From positions 1 to 64,000 of the forward strand of contig NZ_FMVM01000007.1 of the NCBI RefSeq assembly GCF_900102085.1: a stretch of DNA of 64,000 nt. The letters run 5' to 3'. Below, piece after piece: positions 38,846 to 49,355 of the stretch. Positions within the stretch are counted from its first letter, which is position 1, and each line of letters opens with the position of its first letter. Source of the stretch: Paenibacillus polysaccharolyticus. GTDB taxonomy: Bacteria > Bacillota > Bacilli > Paenibacillales > Paenibacillaceae. Below the pieces are notes generated by a model. The model did no database searches. It was not told where the DNA came from and saw only the letters and a list, made by a program, of their open reading frames with translations. The translations under genes and the position numbers were made by a program.

Positions 38846-40231
38846 TTATACGCCTGCCGGGACATAAGCCGGCACGGGGTCTTGCCGGTTTTCGTTCAGG
38901 TGAATCGCTGGTTTGCCCAGAGCTGTTGCATCGCTCTGATTCACTTTTTCTGCAGCCACTTCCACTGCATCCTCCAGCGCGAAAATCTGCGTAAACATGC
39001 GCAGTGCTTCATCACCTTGCTTCGTACCTGCCATTTCCTTAATCCGATTAATCGGATCGGTTGTCATTTGATTGACAATGCTTTTGGTCAAACGACGAAT
39101 GACTTTACGCTGATGCTCATCCAGCTCCGGAAGCTTGTTGAACAGACTATCCATTGTTTCTTCATGAATGGATACGCCTTTCTCTTGCAACGCCCGAATA
39201 ACTGGGCGAACGCCGAGTGTTCTGAGCCACTGGTAATAATCTTCCATCTCCAGTTCAATCATTCTCTCAATCTTCGCAGCTTCGACCTTACGCATCTCCA
39301 GATTGCTCTCCACAATGCCTTCCAGATCATCAATATCGTAGAGAAATACGTTAGAGATTTCGCCAATTGCCGGATCGATATCACGTGGTACGGCAATATC
39401 AATCAGGAACAGCGGACGTGCTTGCCGGCGCTTCATGCTCTCCCGGACAATACCTGCATCGAGAATATAACGTTCTGCTCCTGTAGAGCTGATGACGATG
39501 TCTACTTCACCCAGTCTCGTGAGTGCCTGCTCCATCGTACACGGCGTTCCCCGGAATTTGCTGGCAAGTTCCTCGGCTCTGGCGAGCGTCCGGTTGGCCA
39601 CGATAACTTCAGATGCACCGTTGGCATACAGATGTTTTACGGTAAGTTCACTCATTTTGCCGGCACCCAAAATAAGTACCTTTTTGTCTGTAAACATACC
39701 AAAAATCCGCTTGCCCAGTTCAACTGCAGCATAGCTGACAGAAACGGCACTCTCCCCGATGGAAGTTTCCGAATGTGCCCGCTTGCCCAAGGTAACCGCC
39801 TGTTTAAACAATTGGTTAAACCAAGTTCCGGTAGCTTTCTCTTCCTGTGCTTTGAAAAAAGCCTGTTTCACTTGGCCGAGAATCTGAGTCTCTCCAATGA
39901 CCATCGAATCCAGTCCGCAAATGACCCGGAACAGATGGCGCATGGCTTGATCATCCTCATATATATATAAGTGTTGCGTAAATTCTTCCCGCGGAACGTT
40001 AAACCATTGCTCCATGAATGTTCGAATAAAATAACCGCACATGTGAAGACGGTCGACCACAACGTACAATTCCGTACGATTACAAGTGGCTACGATTACA
40101 CCTTCCAATACACTCTTGGTCAGCTTGAGCTGCTGCAGCGCTTCAGACAAGTCCTTTTCTGCAAATGTGAATCGTTCTCTGACCTCTACAGGCGCCGTGC
40201 GATAATTCAAACCAACAACAACGATGTGCAT
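38846..40231 (-). CDS. hemA: Glutamyl-tRNA reductase
   Basis: 461 residues. First committed step of C5-pathway tetrapyrrole synthesis. Catalytic C50 lies in VATCNRTELYVV; GLDSMVIGETQILGQVK and VLILGAGKMSELT (NADPH site) are diagnostic. The C-terminal dimerisation helices are complete, with a short extra tail. First gene of the eight-gene haem operon; AGGTGA precedes the ATG. Confidence 0.97.
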   Translation of the reverse strand: MHIVVVGLNYRTAPVEVRERFTFAEKDLSEALQQLKLTKSVLEGVIVATCNRTELYVVVDRLHMCGYFIRTFMEQWFNVPREEFTQHLYIYEDDQAMRHLFRVICGLDSMVIGETQILGQVKQAFFKAQEEKATGTWFNQLFKQAVTLGKRAHSETSIGESAVSVSYAAVELGKRIFGMFTDKKVLILGAGKMSELTVKHLYANGASEVIVANRTLARAEELASKFRGTPCTMEQALTRLGEVDIVISSTGAERYILDAGIVRESMKRRQARPLFLIDIAVPRDIDPAIGEISNVFLYDIDDLEGIVESNLEMRKVEAAKIERMIELEMEDYYQWLRTLGVRPVIRALQEKGVSIHEETMDSLFNKLPELDEHQRKVIRRLTKSIVNQMTTDPINRIKEMAGTKQGDEALRMFTQIFALEDAVEVAAEKVNQSDATALGKPAIHLNENRQDPVPAYVPAGV

Positions 40232-40309
40232 TGCAAGTTCACCTGCCTAATAAATTTCCAATCAAAGTGCTTACTGTATATCTCTATCCAGTTCAGATTG
40301 ACATAGTTA

Positions 40310-40338
40310 ATTATATCACACATCAAGTCCATCACCCG
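40310..40338 (-). promoter_or_regulatory. Candidate hemA promoter (extended -10)
   Basis: Minus strand: TGATATAAT at 40310-40318, an extended -10 TGnTATAAT; the -35 position (40333-40338) is poor. About 80 nt upstream of hemA. Confidence 0.5.
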
Positions 40339-40368
40339 CCCATTTTTATGAAATGTTTATGAAATCAA

Positions 40369-40387
40369 CATGATGATTATCATATGC
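40369..40387. promoter_or_regulatory. Fur/PerR-family box candidate upstream of hemA
   Basis: The core ATGATTATCAT (40373-40383) is a perfect palindrome around a central T and equals the centre of the Fur consensus GATAATGATTATCATTATC; the outer four bases on each side match poorly. PerR controls the hemA operon in B. subtilis, so a PerR or Fur site is plausible. Confidence 0.4.
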
Positions 40388-40498
40388 ATTGTGATATATT
40401 GTAGTGTCTCACGAATGTACACCCTTATTCGTTATATGGAACGAATAGTGAATATTTGAGAAAACGGAGATTTCTGCAAACCTGTTCAAGACTGCTTA

Positions 40499-40531
40499 TA
40501 ACAAATAGTCATGGAATCATTCCATGACTAT
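40499..40531 (-). terminator. Terminator after engB
   Basis: ATAGTCATGGAAT and ATTCCATGACTAT form a perfect 13-bp stem around one base (40505-40531), followed on the minus strand by TTTGTT. Confidence 0.65.
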
Positions 40532-40572
40532 CTAGGTGCGGGATACATGATGTGTTTTTCAAATATTATAGG

Positions 40573-41238
40573 TTAGTAATTGTCATCCCCAGCTGTTTGA
40601 ACAGTTTCTCCAGCCTCGTGATCCGCCTCTTCTTCAACTGGTGCGTACTTGTCTACGCGGGCGTGGCGGGTAATAATATCCCACAGTTCTTCCTTGCCCA
40701 GACCTTCCTCGGATGAAAAAGGGACAAACAAGTCGCCTGATCGAAGACCCAGTGCTTCCTTGATGACTTTAATGTGCTTGGCTCTGCGCGTCTTGGGGAT
40801 CTTGTCCATTTTCGTAGCCACAACGACCAGCGGCAGACCATGATGGCGTAGCCATTCATTCATCATTTTGTCATCCTTGGATGGCTCATGTCTCATGTCC
40901 ACCATCTGCATGACAAGCTTCAATTCATCCCGTTGTAGCAAGTACTTTTCCATCATTTTACCCCAGGCAAAACGTTGCTCTTTGGATACTTTGGCGTACC
41001 CGTAACCCGGAAAATCGACGAAATACAGATCCTGATTGATCTTATAATAGTTCAGTTGCTGGGTTTTACCCGGAGTTGAACTTGTACGCGCCAGATTTTT
41101 ACGATTGATCAAACGGTTGATCAGTGATGACTTGCCCACATTGGAGCGCCCCGCCAGGGCAATCTCCGGCAGACCGTCATCTGGATATTGTTCAGGCCGA
41201 ACGGCACTAATTATAAATTCAGATTGATTGACTTTCAA
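40573..41238 (-). CDS. engB: Ribosome biogenesis GTPase YsxC/EngB
   Basis: 221 residues. GTPase of 50S assembly. G1 is [13 protein letters not shown]3 [11 protein letters not shown]4 TKMD, followed by an acidic tail (~200-221). TTG at 41238 is chosen: AGAGAGG lies about 10 nt upstream and the family N-terminus [18 protein letters not shown] begins here; a longer frame to 41289 adds 17 unlikely residues. Next to lonA as in B. subtilis. Confidence 0.93.
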   Translation of the reverse strand: MKVNQSEFIISAVRPEQYPDDGLPEIALAGRSNVGKSSLINRLINRKNLARTSSTPGKTQQLNYYKINQDLYFVDFPGYGYAKVSKEQRFAWGKMMEKYLLQRDELKLVMQMVDMRHEPSKDDKMMNEWLRHHGLPLVVVATKMDKIPKTRRAKHIKVIKEALGLRSGDLFVPFSSEEGLGKEELWDIITRHARVDKYAPVEEEADHEAGETVQTAGDDNY

Positions 41239-41393
41239 ATTGCATCTTTCCTCTCTTGAACTCCTGTCTTGCAAGCATAACATTTCCACATTTTCATCCC
41301 GTATTATGCCATCATTCCTTCTATCATATCAAAAAAAACCTCTCCTGTACCCAAAAAAACAACTTTTGTACTCGAAAAACATCAGATTATCAC

Positions 41394-41439
41394 GAAAAAA
41401 ACCGTTCAAGCGGACGCCGAAGCCCCCGCCGAACGGTCT
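41394..41439 (-). terminator. Terminator after lonA
   Basis: Minus strand: ACCGTTC..GCGG ... CCGC..GAACGGT followed by T7, 33 nt past the lonA stop. Confidence 0.85.
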
Positions 41440-41472
41440 ACTCTCCATTTAATCTTTGCGGATAAGTGTCGG

Positions 41473-43812
41473 TTACAGATGAATGCCTGCCTGTTCCACT
41501 AGAGCATGCTGCAACACCTGATCCATATGAGCTACGGGCACAAATTCCACATCTTCCTTGATGCTATCCGGAATGTCGCGCAGATCTCTTTCGTTATCCT
41601 TAGGTAACAATATTTTTTTGTAACCCGCACGGTGGGCTGCAAGTGACTTTTCTTTCAAGCCGCCAATCGGCAACACCCGTCCGCGTAATGTAATTTCACC
41701 TGTCATAGCAATGTCTTTCGACACATGTTTATTCGTCAGAGCTGAGATCAAGGCTGTTGCCATCGTAATACCGGCTGATGGGCCGTCTTTAGGGATGGCA
41801 CCTTCCGGTACGTGGATGTGAATGTCGTTCTTCTCATGGAAATCAGACGCAATGCCGAGCTGTGCTGCTTTCGAACGTGTATAACTGAAAGCTGCCTGAG
41901 CAGATTCTTTCATAACGTCTCCGAGCTTACCCGTAAGCGTCAGCTTGCCTGTTCCCGGCACCACGGTTACTTCGATCACAAGCGTGTCTCCGCCCACCTC
42001 AGTCCATGCAAGCCCGGTCACCGTACCAATCTGATCTTCCAGCTCAGCCATGCCATAGCGGAATTTGCCCGGACCGAGATAGTCCTTAACATCATCCGGC
42101 AAGATCACAATCTGACCCTCTACACCGGATACGATATTTTTAGCCGCCTTCCGGCAAAGTGATGCCATTTGCTGTTCCAGATTTCTCACACCCGATTCAC
42201 GAGTATACTCACGAATGACTTTTAGCAAGCTATCCTCTGGCACTTCCAGTTGGTCTTCTTCGAGACCATGATCCTTCTTCTGTTTGGGAAGCAAATAGTT
42301 TTTGGATATTTGCAACTTCTCCAGCTCGGTGTAACCCGGAATATTCAGCATTTCCATACGATCCAATAATGGACGCGGAATGTTGTGCACCGTGTTCGCA
42401 GTAGTTATGAACATAACGTTAGATAAGTCAAAAGGCAACTCCACAAAGTGATCACTAAACGTATTGTTCTGCTCCGGATCCAACACCTCCAGCAATGCAG
42501 ACGAAGGGTCTCCACGGAAGTCGGAAGCCATTTTGTCGATCTCATCCAGCAAAAATACAGGGTTAAGTGATCCTGCTGTTTTCATCCCCTGAATAATACG
42601 TCCAGGCATCGCACCTACGTAGGTACGGCGGTGTCCACGAATCTCTGCTTCATCCCGCACGCCACCGAGGGAGATACGCACAAATTCCCGACCGAGTGAT
42701 CTTGCGATTGAACGGGCCAGAGAAGTTTTACCTACCCCTGGAGGGCCAACTAGGCAAAGGATCGGACCTTTGAGTTTTTTGACAAGTTTCTGCACGGCCA
42801 GATACTCCAATACACGTTCCTTGGGTTTCTCCAGACCGTAATGGTCGGCGTTTAGCACATCTTCGGCCTTCTGGATATCCAGATCATCATCCGTCACCTG
42901 GCTCCAAGGTAACGCAAGTAGCCAATCCACATAGTTGCGGATGACACCACCCTCGGCAGAACTTGCAGGCATTTTCTCTAGTCGATCAATTTCCTTCTCG
43001 ACCTTCTCCTTCACCTTGTCCGGCAGGCCCAGACTTTCCATCTGATTACGAAGTTCTTCCACTTCGCCCGCACGGCCCTCTTTTTCACCGAGTTCCTTCT
43101 GAATCGCCTTCATCTGCTCACGCAAATAGTATTCTTTCTGGGTTTTCTCCATCTGTTTCTTCACACGTTGGCTGATCTTGCGTTCAAGCTCCAGCACTTC
43201 ACGCTCATTATTCAGGATGTCCAGCAGTTTCTCCAGACGTTCCCGAACGTCGATGGTCTCCAGAATTTCCTGTTTGTCCTTGATTTTCAGAGACAAGTGG
43301 CTTGTAATAACGTCCGCAAGACGCCCCGGTTCTTCAATGTCTGATACGGCAGCGAGTGTCTCGGGGGTTACTTTTTTGGACAGATTGATATAATTCTCGA
43401 ACTGGTTCAGAACGGTACGCATGAGGGCATCTGTCTCGGGATGAGCGTTCTCTTCCTCAGGCAGTTCTAGCGCCAGCACCTCGTAGTATTCTTCGTTGTC
43501 CGTATATTCAATAATTTCAGCCCGTTCCAAGCCTTCCACAAGTACTCGGATCGTTCCGTTGGGTAGCTTTAACATCTGTCTTACCTTAGCTACGGTTCCA
43601 ATGCGGAAAATATCCTCTCGTGTAGGTTCCTCAATATTTACCTCGGCTTGGGAACATAGGAGAATCAAATGTTCTTCTACCATCGCTTTTTCTAAAGCCT
43701 TGACCGATTTCTCCCGGCCCACATCGAGATGCAGCACCATACTCGGGTAGACGAGAAGTCCTCTTAAAGGCAGTAAAGGAAAACGACGACCTTTCGATTT
43801 GCTCGGTCCCAT
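41473..43812 (-). CDS. lonA: ATP-dependent protease LonA
   Basis: 779 residues. N-terminal substrate domain (~1-205), coiled coil (~205-285), AAA+ module with [13 protein letters not shown] and Walker [10 protein letters not shown], then the Ser-Lys protease domain with [17 protein letters not shown] (catalytic Ser) and the Lys in [17 protein letters not shown] at 43812 has GGAGG 10 nt upstream and is preferred over an ATG at 43854 with no SD. Confidence 0.97.
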   Translation of the reverse strand: MGPSKSKGRRFPLLPLRGLLVYPSMVLHLDVGREKSVKALEKAMVEEHLILLCSQAEVNIEEPTREDIFRIGTVAKVRQMLKLPNGTIRVLVEGLERAEIIEYTDNEEYYEVLALELPEEENAHPETDALMRTVLNQFENYINLSKKVTPETLAAVSDIEEPGRLADVITSHLSLKIKDKQEILETIDVRERLEKLLDILNNEREVLELERKISQRVKKQMEKTQKEYYLREQMKAIQKELGEKEGRAGEVEELRNQMESLGLPDKVKEKVEKEIDRLEKMPASSAEGGVIRNYVDWLLALPWSQVTDDDLDIQKAEDVLNADHYGLEKPKERVLEYLAVQKLVKKLKGPILCLVGPPGVGKTSLARSIARSLGREFVRISLGGVRDEAEIRGHRRTYVGAMPGRIIQGMKTAGSLNPVFLLDEIDKMASDFRGDPSSALLEVLDPEQNNTFSDHFVELPFDLSNVMFITTANTVHNIPRPLLDRMEMLNIPGYTELEKLQISKNYLLPKQKKDHGLEEDQLEVPEDSLLKVIREYTRESGVRNLEQQMASLCRKAAKNIVSGVEGQIVILPDDVKDYLGPGKFRYGMAELEDQIGTVTGLAWTEVGGDTLVIEVTVVPGTGKLTLTGKLGDVMKESAQAAFSYTRSKAAQLGIASDFHEKNDIHIHVPEGAIPKDGPSAGITMATALISALTNKHVSKDIAMTGEITLRGRVLPIGGLKEKSLAAHRAGYKKILLPKDNERDLRDIPDSIKEDVEFVPVAHMDQVLQHALVEQAGIHL

Positions 43813-43898
43813 CGCTTTCGCACCTCCAATGGCTCTCAGGTTGTAGTCATTCATTATTCTATCAAATGTTCACATAAAAAACCAATGAAGGGAAGCGC

Positions 43899-45656
43899 TT
43901 AGCAGCTTCCCGAATCTGTAACTCGCCCTGGACGAGGTGACTCTGCCCTTAAAAAGGAGGCGGATGCCGGAGGAAAGATCTCCGGTTTAGGTAATGCCGT
44001 CTCTTCTGCAACTACCTGCTGTTCCACTTGTTGCGCTCCCGGTTCCCAACCAAAGACTTCACGGAATACATCCTGAACCGTATCTACTGGGATCACCCGC
44101 AAGCCATCCAGATTGTCAAAAATGGACTGCCAATTCTCCGCCGGTATAATGACCGTCTTCGCCCCAGCCTGGAAAGCCGCCTCCACCTTCGCCAGTACAC
44201 CGCCAATCGGTTTAACGCGGCCATGGATACTAATCTCGCCTGTCATAGCAATCTCGTGGTCTACAGGGCGTCCTTGAATGGCTGAAGCGATTGCTGTAGC
44301 CATGGCAATTCCGGCCGATGGACCATCAATCGGCGTGCCTCCCGGAAAATTCACATGTAAATCATAATCACTCGTGCGGATACCCATCGCTTTCAAGACG
44401 GTTAACACATTTTCAACCGAGCCTTTAGCCATACTTTTCCGCCGTAGTGTACGGGAACCGCCTCCAATCTCTTCCTCATCCACGACGCCTGTGATGTTGA
44501 TGCGGCCCTGGTCTTTCGGTGCAGGAACCGCTGACACCTCAATCTCCAAAATGGTACCCATATTCGGTCCGTAAACAGCGAGCCCATTGACAAACCCGAC
44601 CTGCGGCTGTGAAGGCACCTTACGATCCGGCCTTGGCTGGATCTGACTGCTCCCGGCAACCCACTCGACATCAGAAGCCTGAAGTGTCTCACGCTTTTCA
44701 GTGAGTGCAAGTCCAGCGGCTAGCTGAATGATATTGACCGCTTCACGCCCATTGGTCGCATATCGCTTGACCACATCTACGGCATCCGGACAAGGACTGA
44801 ACCCGATTTTCTGTACAGCATCTTCCGCAATCCTTCCAATCTCCTCTGGTAATAATGGACGGAAATAGACCTCCATACACCGTGATCGTAAGGCAGGAGG
44901 GAGCTCATGCGGGGAACGTGTCGTCGCTCCAACCAGACGAAAATCAGCAGGCAACCCATTCTGAAAAATATCATGGATATAAGCAGGAGTATGCGTGTCT
45001 TCGGAGTTATAGTACGCACTTTCCAAAAAGACCTTACGGTCTTCCAGCACTTTGAGCAGTTTATTCATCTGAATGGAATGTAATTCTCCAATTTCATCAA
45101 TAAAAAGCATACCACCATGTGCCTTGGTCACCGCACCCGGCTTCGGTTGAGGAATTCCCGCCACGCCCATAGCTCCTGCTCCCTGATAGATCGGATCATG
45201 AACGGAACCAATGAGTGGGTCCGCAATACCTCGCTCATCAAAACGAGCCGTTGTGGCATCCAGCTCCGTAAATTTAGCATCGGCTTTGAAGGGAGAAGTC
45301 GGGTTTTTTTTCGCTTCTTCCAGCACTACCCTTGCGGCTGCCGTTTTCCCTACTCCCGGCGGGCCATATATAATCACATGTTGCGGATTGGCACTACATA
45401 AAGCGGCCTTGAGTGCACGTAGTCCGTCTTTTTGCCCAACAATATCGTTAATGGTGGCTGGACGCGTCTTCTCCGCCAGTGGCTTCGTCAGTGATATCGA
45501 ACGTAGCTTGCGCAGCTTCTCCAGTTCTTTTCGCGATTCACGCTCAACAGCAGTTCGATTCGTTTTCTGGCCTCGTAGCAAGTTCCAGAAGTATAATCCG
45601 ATCACCACGCCAAAAAATAACTGTATCAACATGAATACCATGCCAAACTCACCCAT
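43899..45656 (-). CDS. lonB: Membrane-anchored Lon-like protease LonB
   Basis: 585 residues. A membrane helix at ~5-26 replaces the Lon N-terminal domain; AAA+ motifs are [14 protein letters not shown] and MLFIDEIGELH; the protease domain has TPIDGPSAGIAMATAIAS (Ser) and GGVLAKVEAA (Lys). In B. subtilis LonB acts in the forespore. AGGAGG lies 10 nt before the ATG. A sigma-F-like promoter is present at 45715-45742. Confidence 0.95.
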   Translation of the reverse strand: MGEFGMVFMLIQLFFGVVIGLYFWNLLRGQKTNRTAVERESRKELEKLRKLRSISLTKPLAEKTRPATINDIVGQKDGLRALKAALCSANPQHVIIYGPPGVGKTAAARVVLEEAKKNPTSPFKADAKFTELDATTARFDERGIADPLIGSVHDPIYQGAGAMGVAGIPQPKPGAVTKAHGGMLFIDEIGELHSIQMNKLLKVLEDRKVFLESAYYNSEDTHTPAYIHDIFQNGLPADFRLVGATTRSPHELPPALRSRCMEVYFRPLLPEEIGRIAEDAVQKIGFSPCPDAVDVVKRYATNGREAVNIIQLAAGLALTEKRETLQASDVEWVAGSSQIQPRPDRKVPSQPQVGFVNGLAVYGPNMGTILEIEVSAVPAPKDQGRINITGVVDEEEIGGGSRTLRRKSMAKGSVENVLTVLKAMGIRTSDYDLHVNFPGGTPIDGPSAGIAMATAIASAIQGRPVDHEIAMTGEISIHGRVKPIGGVLAKVEAAFQAGAKTVIIPAENWQSIFDNLDGLRVIPVDTVQDVFREVFGWEPGAQQVEQQVVAEETALPKPEIFPPASASFLRAESPRPGRVTDSGSC

Positions 45657-45714
45657 ATCTCAACATCCTCCTGTTCTGTCCTTCTTCTCATCTGTAATCA
45701 TGCTAATACTTGGT

Positions 45715-45742
45715 AGTATAGCCTTTTCGACGAGACGTAAAC
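45715..45742 (-). promoter_or_regulatory. Candidate sigma-F-type promoter of lonB
   Basis: Minus strand: GTTTA (45738-45742, match to GYWTA), 14-nt spacer, GGCTATACT (45715-45723, partial match to GGnnAnHTR). No sigma-A -35 fits. B. subtilis lonB is sigma-F dependent. Confidence 0.4.
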
Positions 45743-45786
45743 GGAACAAGACGAATTAGTGCTTGATAATTTGTTCATGAGCAAGC

Positions 45787-45814
45787 AAAAAGCCCGCCAC
45801 GTATGGCAGGCTTT
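45787..45814 (-). terminator. Terminator after ispG
   Basis: Minus strand: AAAGCCTGCC, ATACGT, GGCGGGCTTTTT; T run at the end of the stem, 80 nt past ispG. Confidence 0.8.
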
Positions 45815-45895
45815 CACATTACAACTATTTAAACGTATCACTATCGCTTGGATGATAGGAGTCATTTCTTTTTGGGAACACTTGTACAAAAAAAA

Positions 45896-46993
45896 TTAGT
45901 GCGAACGCCCAGGGATAACCCCTGTTTCTTCATAAGCTTCAACAATTTTGTCGATTTCTTTTTTCAATTCCTCTACCATGATCTCTTCCGGCACTTTACG
46001 GATCATTTGTCCATGACGGAATAAAAGACCTTCTCCACGGGCACCGGCAATGCCAATATCCGCTTCTTTTGCTTCTCCTGGACCGTTTACCGCACAGCCC
46101 AGTACAGATACTTTGATCGGCACCTTAAGCTTGGAGATATACTCTTCCACTTCGTTGGCGATGGAGAAGAGATCAATATCCAAACGCCCGCAAGTTGGGC
46201 AAGAGATCAGTGTAGCCGCATTGGAGATGAGTCCAAAAGTTTTGAGCAGATCGCGCGCAACTTTAATCTCTTCTACTGGATCGGCACTAAGCGAAATACG
46301 CATCGTTGAACCAATTCCCATAGAGAGCAGTGCGCCCATACCCGCGGAACTTTTGATCGTGCCTGAAAACAGAGTTCCTGCCTCAGTAATGCCGAGGTGC
46401 AACGGATAAGGAATAATCTGAGCTGCCTTTGTATAAGCTTCAATAGCCATCGGTACATCCGACGCTTTAAGTGAAACGATGATATCGTGGAAATCCAGTT
46501 CTTCCAAAATACCAATGTGGAACAGCGCACTTTCGACCATAGCATCCGCAGTAGGATAGCCGTACTTTTCAAGCAGATGATTCTCTAACGAACCCGCATT
46601 TACCCCGATTCGAATCGGAATCCCCTTTTCCTTACACGCCTTGACGACCTCTTCGACTTTAGCACGTTTACCGATATTGCCTGGATTGATCCGAACTTTA
46701 TCAATGCCATTCTCGATAGCCAGCAAAGCCAGCTTGTAGTTAAAATGGATGTCAGCCACGAGCGGGATGTGAATCCGCTTCTTGATTTCCTTAATCGCTG
46801 CCGCAGCTTCCTCATTATTCACCGTTACACGTACCACTTGGCATCCGGCTTCTTCCAATCGCAAAATCTCTGCAACTGTCGCTTCAACGTCTGCTGTTTT
46901 GGTCGTACACATACTTTGAATAATAACTTCGTTACTACCACCAATGGTCAAGTTCCCTACTTTTACGGGACGGGTGTCCTGTCTTAAATACAT
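45896..46993 (-). CDS. ispG: 4-hydroxy-3-methylbut-2-enyl diphosphate synthase (flavodoxin-dependent type)
   Basis: 365 residues. [4Fe-4S] enzyme of the MEP isoprenoid pathway. [20 protein letters not shown] start ([11 protein letters not shown]), [11 protein letters not shown], and cluster cysteines in [13 protein letters not shown] and [21 protein letters not shown] at 46993 with GGGGAG upstream is preferred; an in-frame start at 47044 lacks an SD. Its place between clpX and lonB is not that of B. subtilis. Confidence 0.95.
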   Translation of the reverse strand: MYLRQDTRPVKVGNLTIGGSNEVIIQSMCTTKTADVEATVAEILRLEEAGCQVVRVTVNNEEAAAAIKEIKKRIHIPLVADIHFNYKLALLAIENGIDKVRINPGNIGKRAKVEEVVKACKEKGIPIRIGVNAGSLENHLLEKYGYPTADAMVESALFHIGILEELDFHDIIVSLKASDVPMAIEAYTKAAQIIPYPLHLGITEAGTLFSGTIKSSAGMGALLSMGIGSTMRISLSADPVEEIKVARDLLKTFGLISNAATLISCPTCGRLDIDLFSIANEVEEYISKLKVPIKVSVLGCAVNGPGEAKEADIGIAGARGEGLLFRHGQMIRKVPEEIMVEELKKEIDKIVEAYEETGVIPGRSH

Positions 46994-47113
46994 GAGTGAT
47001 TTCTCTCCCCACAACGTCAAAGCTCCACTCTGACAAAAGACCATATATACGCCTTCTGCCCAAGTGGAGAACTGACAAGTCTATATTTCAAAGCTCAGCT
47101 GAAAGAATGTCAA

Positions 47114-48367
47114 TTAAGCACTCTCTTCCTGCTTATCGTCCTTTGATTGGCCAAGTTCAGGCACAACTTTTTTCTCAACAACTTCTTCCGTAATGACACA
47201 GCTGGTCACGTCTTCACGTGAAGGTACTTCATACATGATTTCCAGCATGATGCCTTCAATGATTGCACGCAGGCCACGCGCACCTGTGTTACGCTTGATT
47301 GCTTCTTTGGCAATAGCCAGCAATGCACCCGGTTCAAACACCAGATTGACATTGTCCAGCTCAAGCAGTTTTTGGTACTGCTTCGTCAGCGCATTTTTCG
47401 GTTCGGACAGAATCCGCACCAACGTATCTTCATCCAGTGGCTCCAACGTAGAGATGACTGGCAGACGGCCTACGAATTCCGGAATCAAACCGAATTTCAG
47501 CAAGTCTTCTGGCAATACCATACCGAGGTATTCACCCGGTTTCAGATCTTTTTGCTCCGTAGCGGCGTTAAAGCCAATGACTTTTTTACCGATCCGGCGT
47601 TTGATCATTTGCTCCAGACCATCAAAGGCACCACCGCAGATGAACAAGATGTTGGTTGTATCAATCTGAATGAACTCTTGATGTGGATGCTTGCGACCAC
47701 CTTGTGGCGGAACCGAAGCAACTGTACCTTCAAGAATTTTCAGCAAAGCTTGCTGAACACCTTCACCGGACACGTCACGAGTAATGGACGGGTTCTCCGA
47801 TTTACGTGCTACTTTATCAATCTCATCAATATAGATAATGCCGCGTTCTGCTTTTTCTACATCATAGTCAGCCGCTTGGATCAGCTTAAGCAGAATGTTC
47901 TCGACATCCTCACCCACGTATCCCGCTTCTGTCAATGAAGTTGCATCCGCAATAGCAAAAGGAACGTTCAGAATTTTCGCCATCGTTTGTGCAAGCAACG
48001 TTTTACCGGAACCCGTAGGTCCTAACAGCAAAATGTTACTCTTCGACAGCTCTACATCTTCAATCTTGCTTTGAGTATTAATCCGTTTGTAGTGGTTGTA
48101 TACAGCTACAGACAAAGATTTTTTTGCTTGTTCCTGACCGATAACATATTGATCAAGAATATCACGGATTTCTTTTGGTTTCGGAATATCTTTCAGGTCT
48201 ACTTCTTCATCGTGACCGAGTTCTTCCTCTACGATTTCGGTGCAAAGTTCAATACATTCATCACAGATGTATACGCCTGGTCCAGCGACCAGCTTGCGAA
48301 CTTGCTCCTGAGATTTACCGCAAAAAGAGCATTTCAGCTGCCCTTTCTCATCGTTAAATTTAAACAT
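47114..48367 (-). CDS. clpX: ClpX, ATPase subunit of ClpXP
   Basis: 417 residues. N-terminal zinc-binding domain with the four cysteines of CSFCGKSQ and [13 protein letters not shown]+ motifs [13 protein letters not shown] and [13 protein letters not shown]; pore loop GYVGEDVE. It unfolds substrates and feeds ClpP, encoded 12 nt upstream. AAGGGG precedes the ATG. Confidence 0.98.
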   Translation of the reverse strand: MFKFNDEKGQLKCSFCGKSQEQVRKLVAGPGVYICDECIELCTEIVEEELGHDEEVDLKDIPKPKEIRDILDQYVIGQEQAKKSLSVAVYNHYKRINTQSKIEDVELSKSNILLLGPTGSGKTLLAQTMAKILNVPFAIADATSLTEAGYVGEDVENILLKLIQAADYDVEKAERGIIYIDEIDKVARKSENPSITRDVSGEGVQQALLKILEGTVASVPPQGGRKHPHQEFIQIDTTNILFICGGAFDGLEQMIKRRIGKKVIGFNAATEQKDLKPGEYLGMVLPEDLLKFGLIPEFVGRLPVISTLEPLDEDTLVRILSEPKNALTKQYQKLLELDNVNLVFEPGALLAIAKEAIKRNTGARGLRAIIEGIMLEIMYEVPSREDVTSCVITEEVVEKKVVPELGQSKDDKQEESA

Positions 48368-48379
48368 GAAACCACCCCT

Positions 48380-48970
48380 TTAGGAATTGATCGGTCTGCT
48401 GAGCACCTGGTCAATAATGCCGTACGTTTTTGCTTCTTCCGCACTCATGAAAAAGTCACGGTCTGTATCCCGCTCAATTTTATCAAGGGGCTGACCTGTA
48501 CGATCAACATATATTTGATTCAGTTTCTGACGAGTTTTAATGATCCATTCTGCGTGAATTTTAATGTCCGCAGCCTGTCCTTGAACGCCGCCAAGCGGCT
48601 GGTGAATCATGACTTCACTGTTCGTAAGCGCATATCTTTTGCCTGGAGCGCCCGCGGTCAGCAATAAAGAGCCCATGCTTGCTGCCATGCCTACGCAAAT
48701 GGTCGATACATCCGGCTTGATAAATTGCATCGTATCGTATATACCCATCCCTGCCGTAACAGAACCACCAGGTGAATTAATATACAAGCTGATATCCTTC
48801 TCAGGATCGTCGGCTGCCAAAAACAAAAGCTGAGCTATGACAAGATTGGCTACATCGTCATCAATCGCACTGGTCAGAAAAATAATGCGATCCTTCAGCA
48901 AACGTGAATATATATCGTAAGAACGCTCGCCTCGATTGGTTTGTTCAACAACCATTGGCACCAGACTCAT
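48380..48970 (-). CDS. clpP: ClpP, proteolytic subunit of ClpXP/ClpCP
   Basis: 196 residues. Serine protease of the tetradecameric chamber: catalytic Ser in [11 protein letters not shown], His in MIHQPLGG, Asp in [10 protein letters not shown]. Directly precedes clpX, with a shared promoter. No CtsR operator (paired GGTCAAA heptads) is seen upstream. Confidence 0.98.
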   Translation of the reverse strand: MSLVPMVVEQTNRGERSYDIYSRLLKDRIIFLTSAIDDDVANLVIAQLLFLAADDPEKDISLYINSPGGSVTAGMGIYDTMQFIKPDVSTICVGMAASMGSLLLTAGAPGKRYALTNSEVMIHQPLGGVQGQAADIKIHAEWIIKTRQKLNQIYVDRTGQPLDKIERDTDRDFFMSAEEAKTYGIIDQVLSRPINS

Positions 48971-49031
48971 GAGACCAACCTCTTTTCTACATGTAATTAG
49001 ACATAGGCTGACTGTAAAGCAAACCCAAAAT

Positions 49032-49060
49032 CATTTTAACATGTTCCTGTGACAATGTCA
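49032..49060 (-). promoter_or_regulatory. Promoter of clpP-clpX
   Basis: Minus strand: ATGACA (49055-49060), 17-nt spacer, TAAAAT (49032-49037) with an extended TGn before the -10. Confidence 0.65.
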
Positions 49061-49286
49061 TTTTTCAGAAAACACGTTATCTTAGGGATATTTACGATTT
49101 AGCCTGATCATATTTAACCATGTTTTCTATGTATGTGCAAATTACATCCATCCTATGCCGTCTTGGTGTTTTTTTATTTCCGTCCAAGAACAAAGGTTTG
49201 AAATCAAAAGAAAATGGGCACCTTGCAATAAAATGAATGAGAATCCATATCAACACTCATTTTTCTATAAAATGGATGTCACAATT

Positions 49287-49321
49287 TAAAAATAAGGCAC
49301 GCAATGACTCACGTGCCTTAT
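49287..49321 (-). terminator. Terminator after tig
   Basis: Minus strand: ATAAGGCACG ... CGTGCCTTAT followed by TTTTTAAATT, 35 nt past tig. Confidence 0.82.
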
Positions 49322-49355
49322 CGTTTATATAGCTGTCAAAATCACACAGCTTGTC

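Larger units (their letters stand above)
40232..40572. other. Regulatory gap upstream of hemA
   Basis: 341 bp. It contains an extended -10 promoter (40310-40338), a Fur/PerR-type palindrome (40369-40387), an 8-bp inverted repeat TATTCGTT/AACGAATA (40426-40447) and the engB terminator (40499-40531). Confidence 0.6.
48971..49355. other. Gap between clpP and tig
   Basis: 385 bp, A/T-rich. It holds the clpP promoter (49032-49060) and the tig terminator (49287-49321). Nothing else was recognised in 49061-49286. Confidence 0.7.

Noticed and set aside
38882..39970. 362-codon plus-strand open frame opposite hemA
   Set aside because: Antisense shadow of a conserved gene; rich in Cys, Phe and His, with no SD.
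40455..40488. Short similarity (AAACGGAGA...AAACCTGT) to the right arm of the dispersed repeat
   Set aside because: Only about 20 scattered matches, no second arm or ends; chance cannot be excluded.
49061..49286. Search for CtsR or HrcA operators ahead of clpP
   Set aside because: No paired GGTCAAA heptads or CIRCE-type inverted repeat found.
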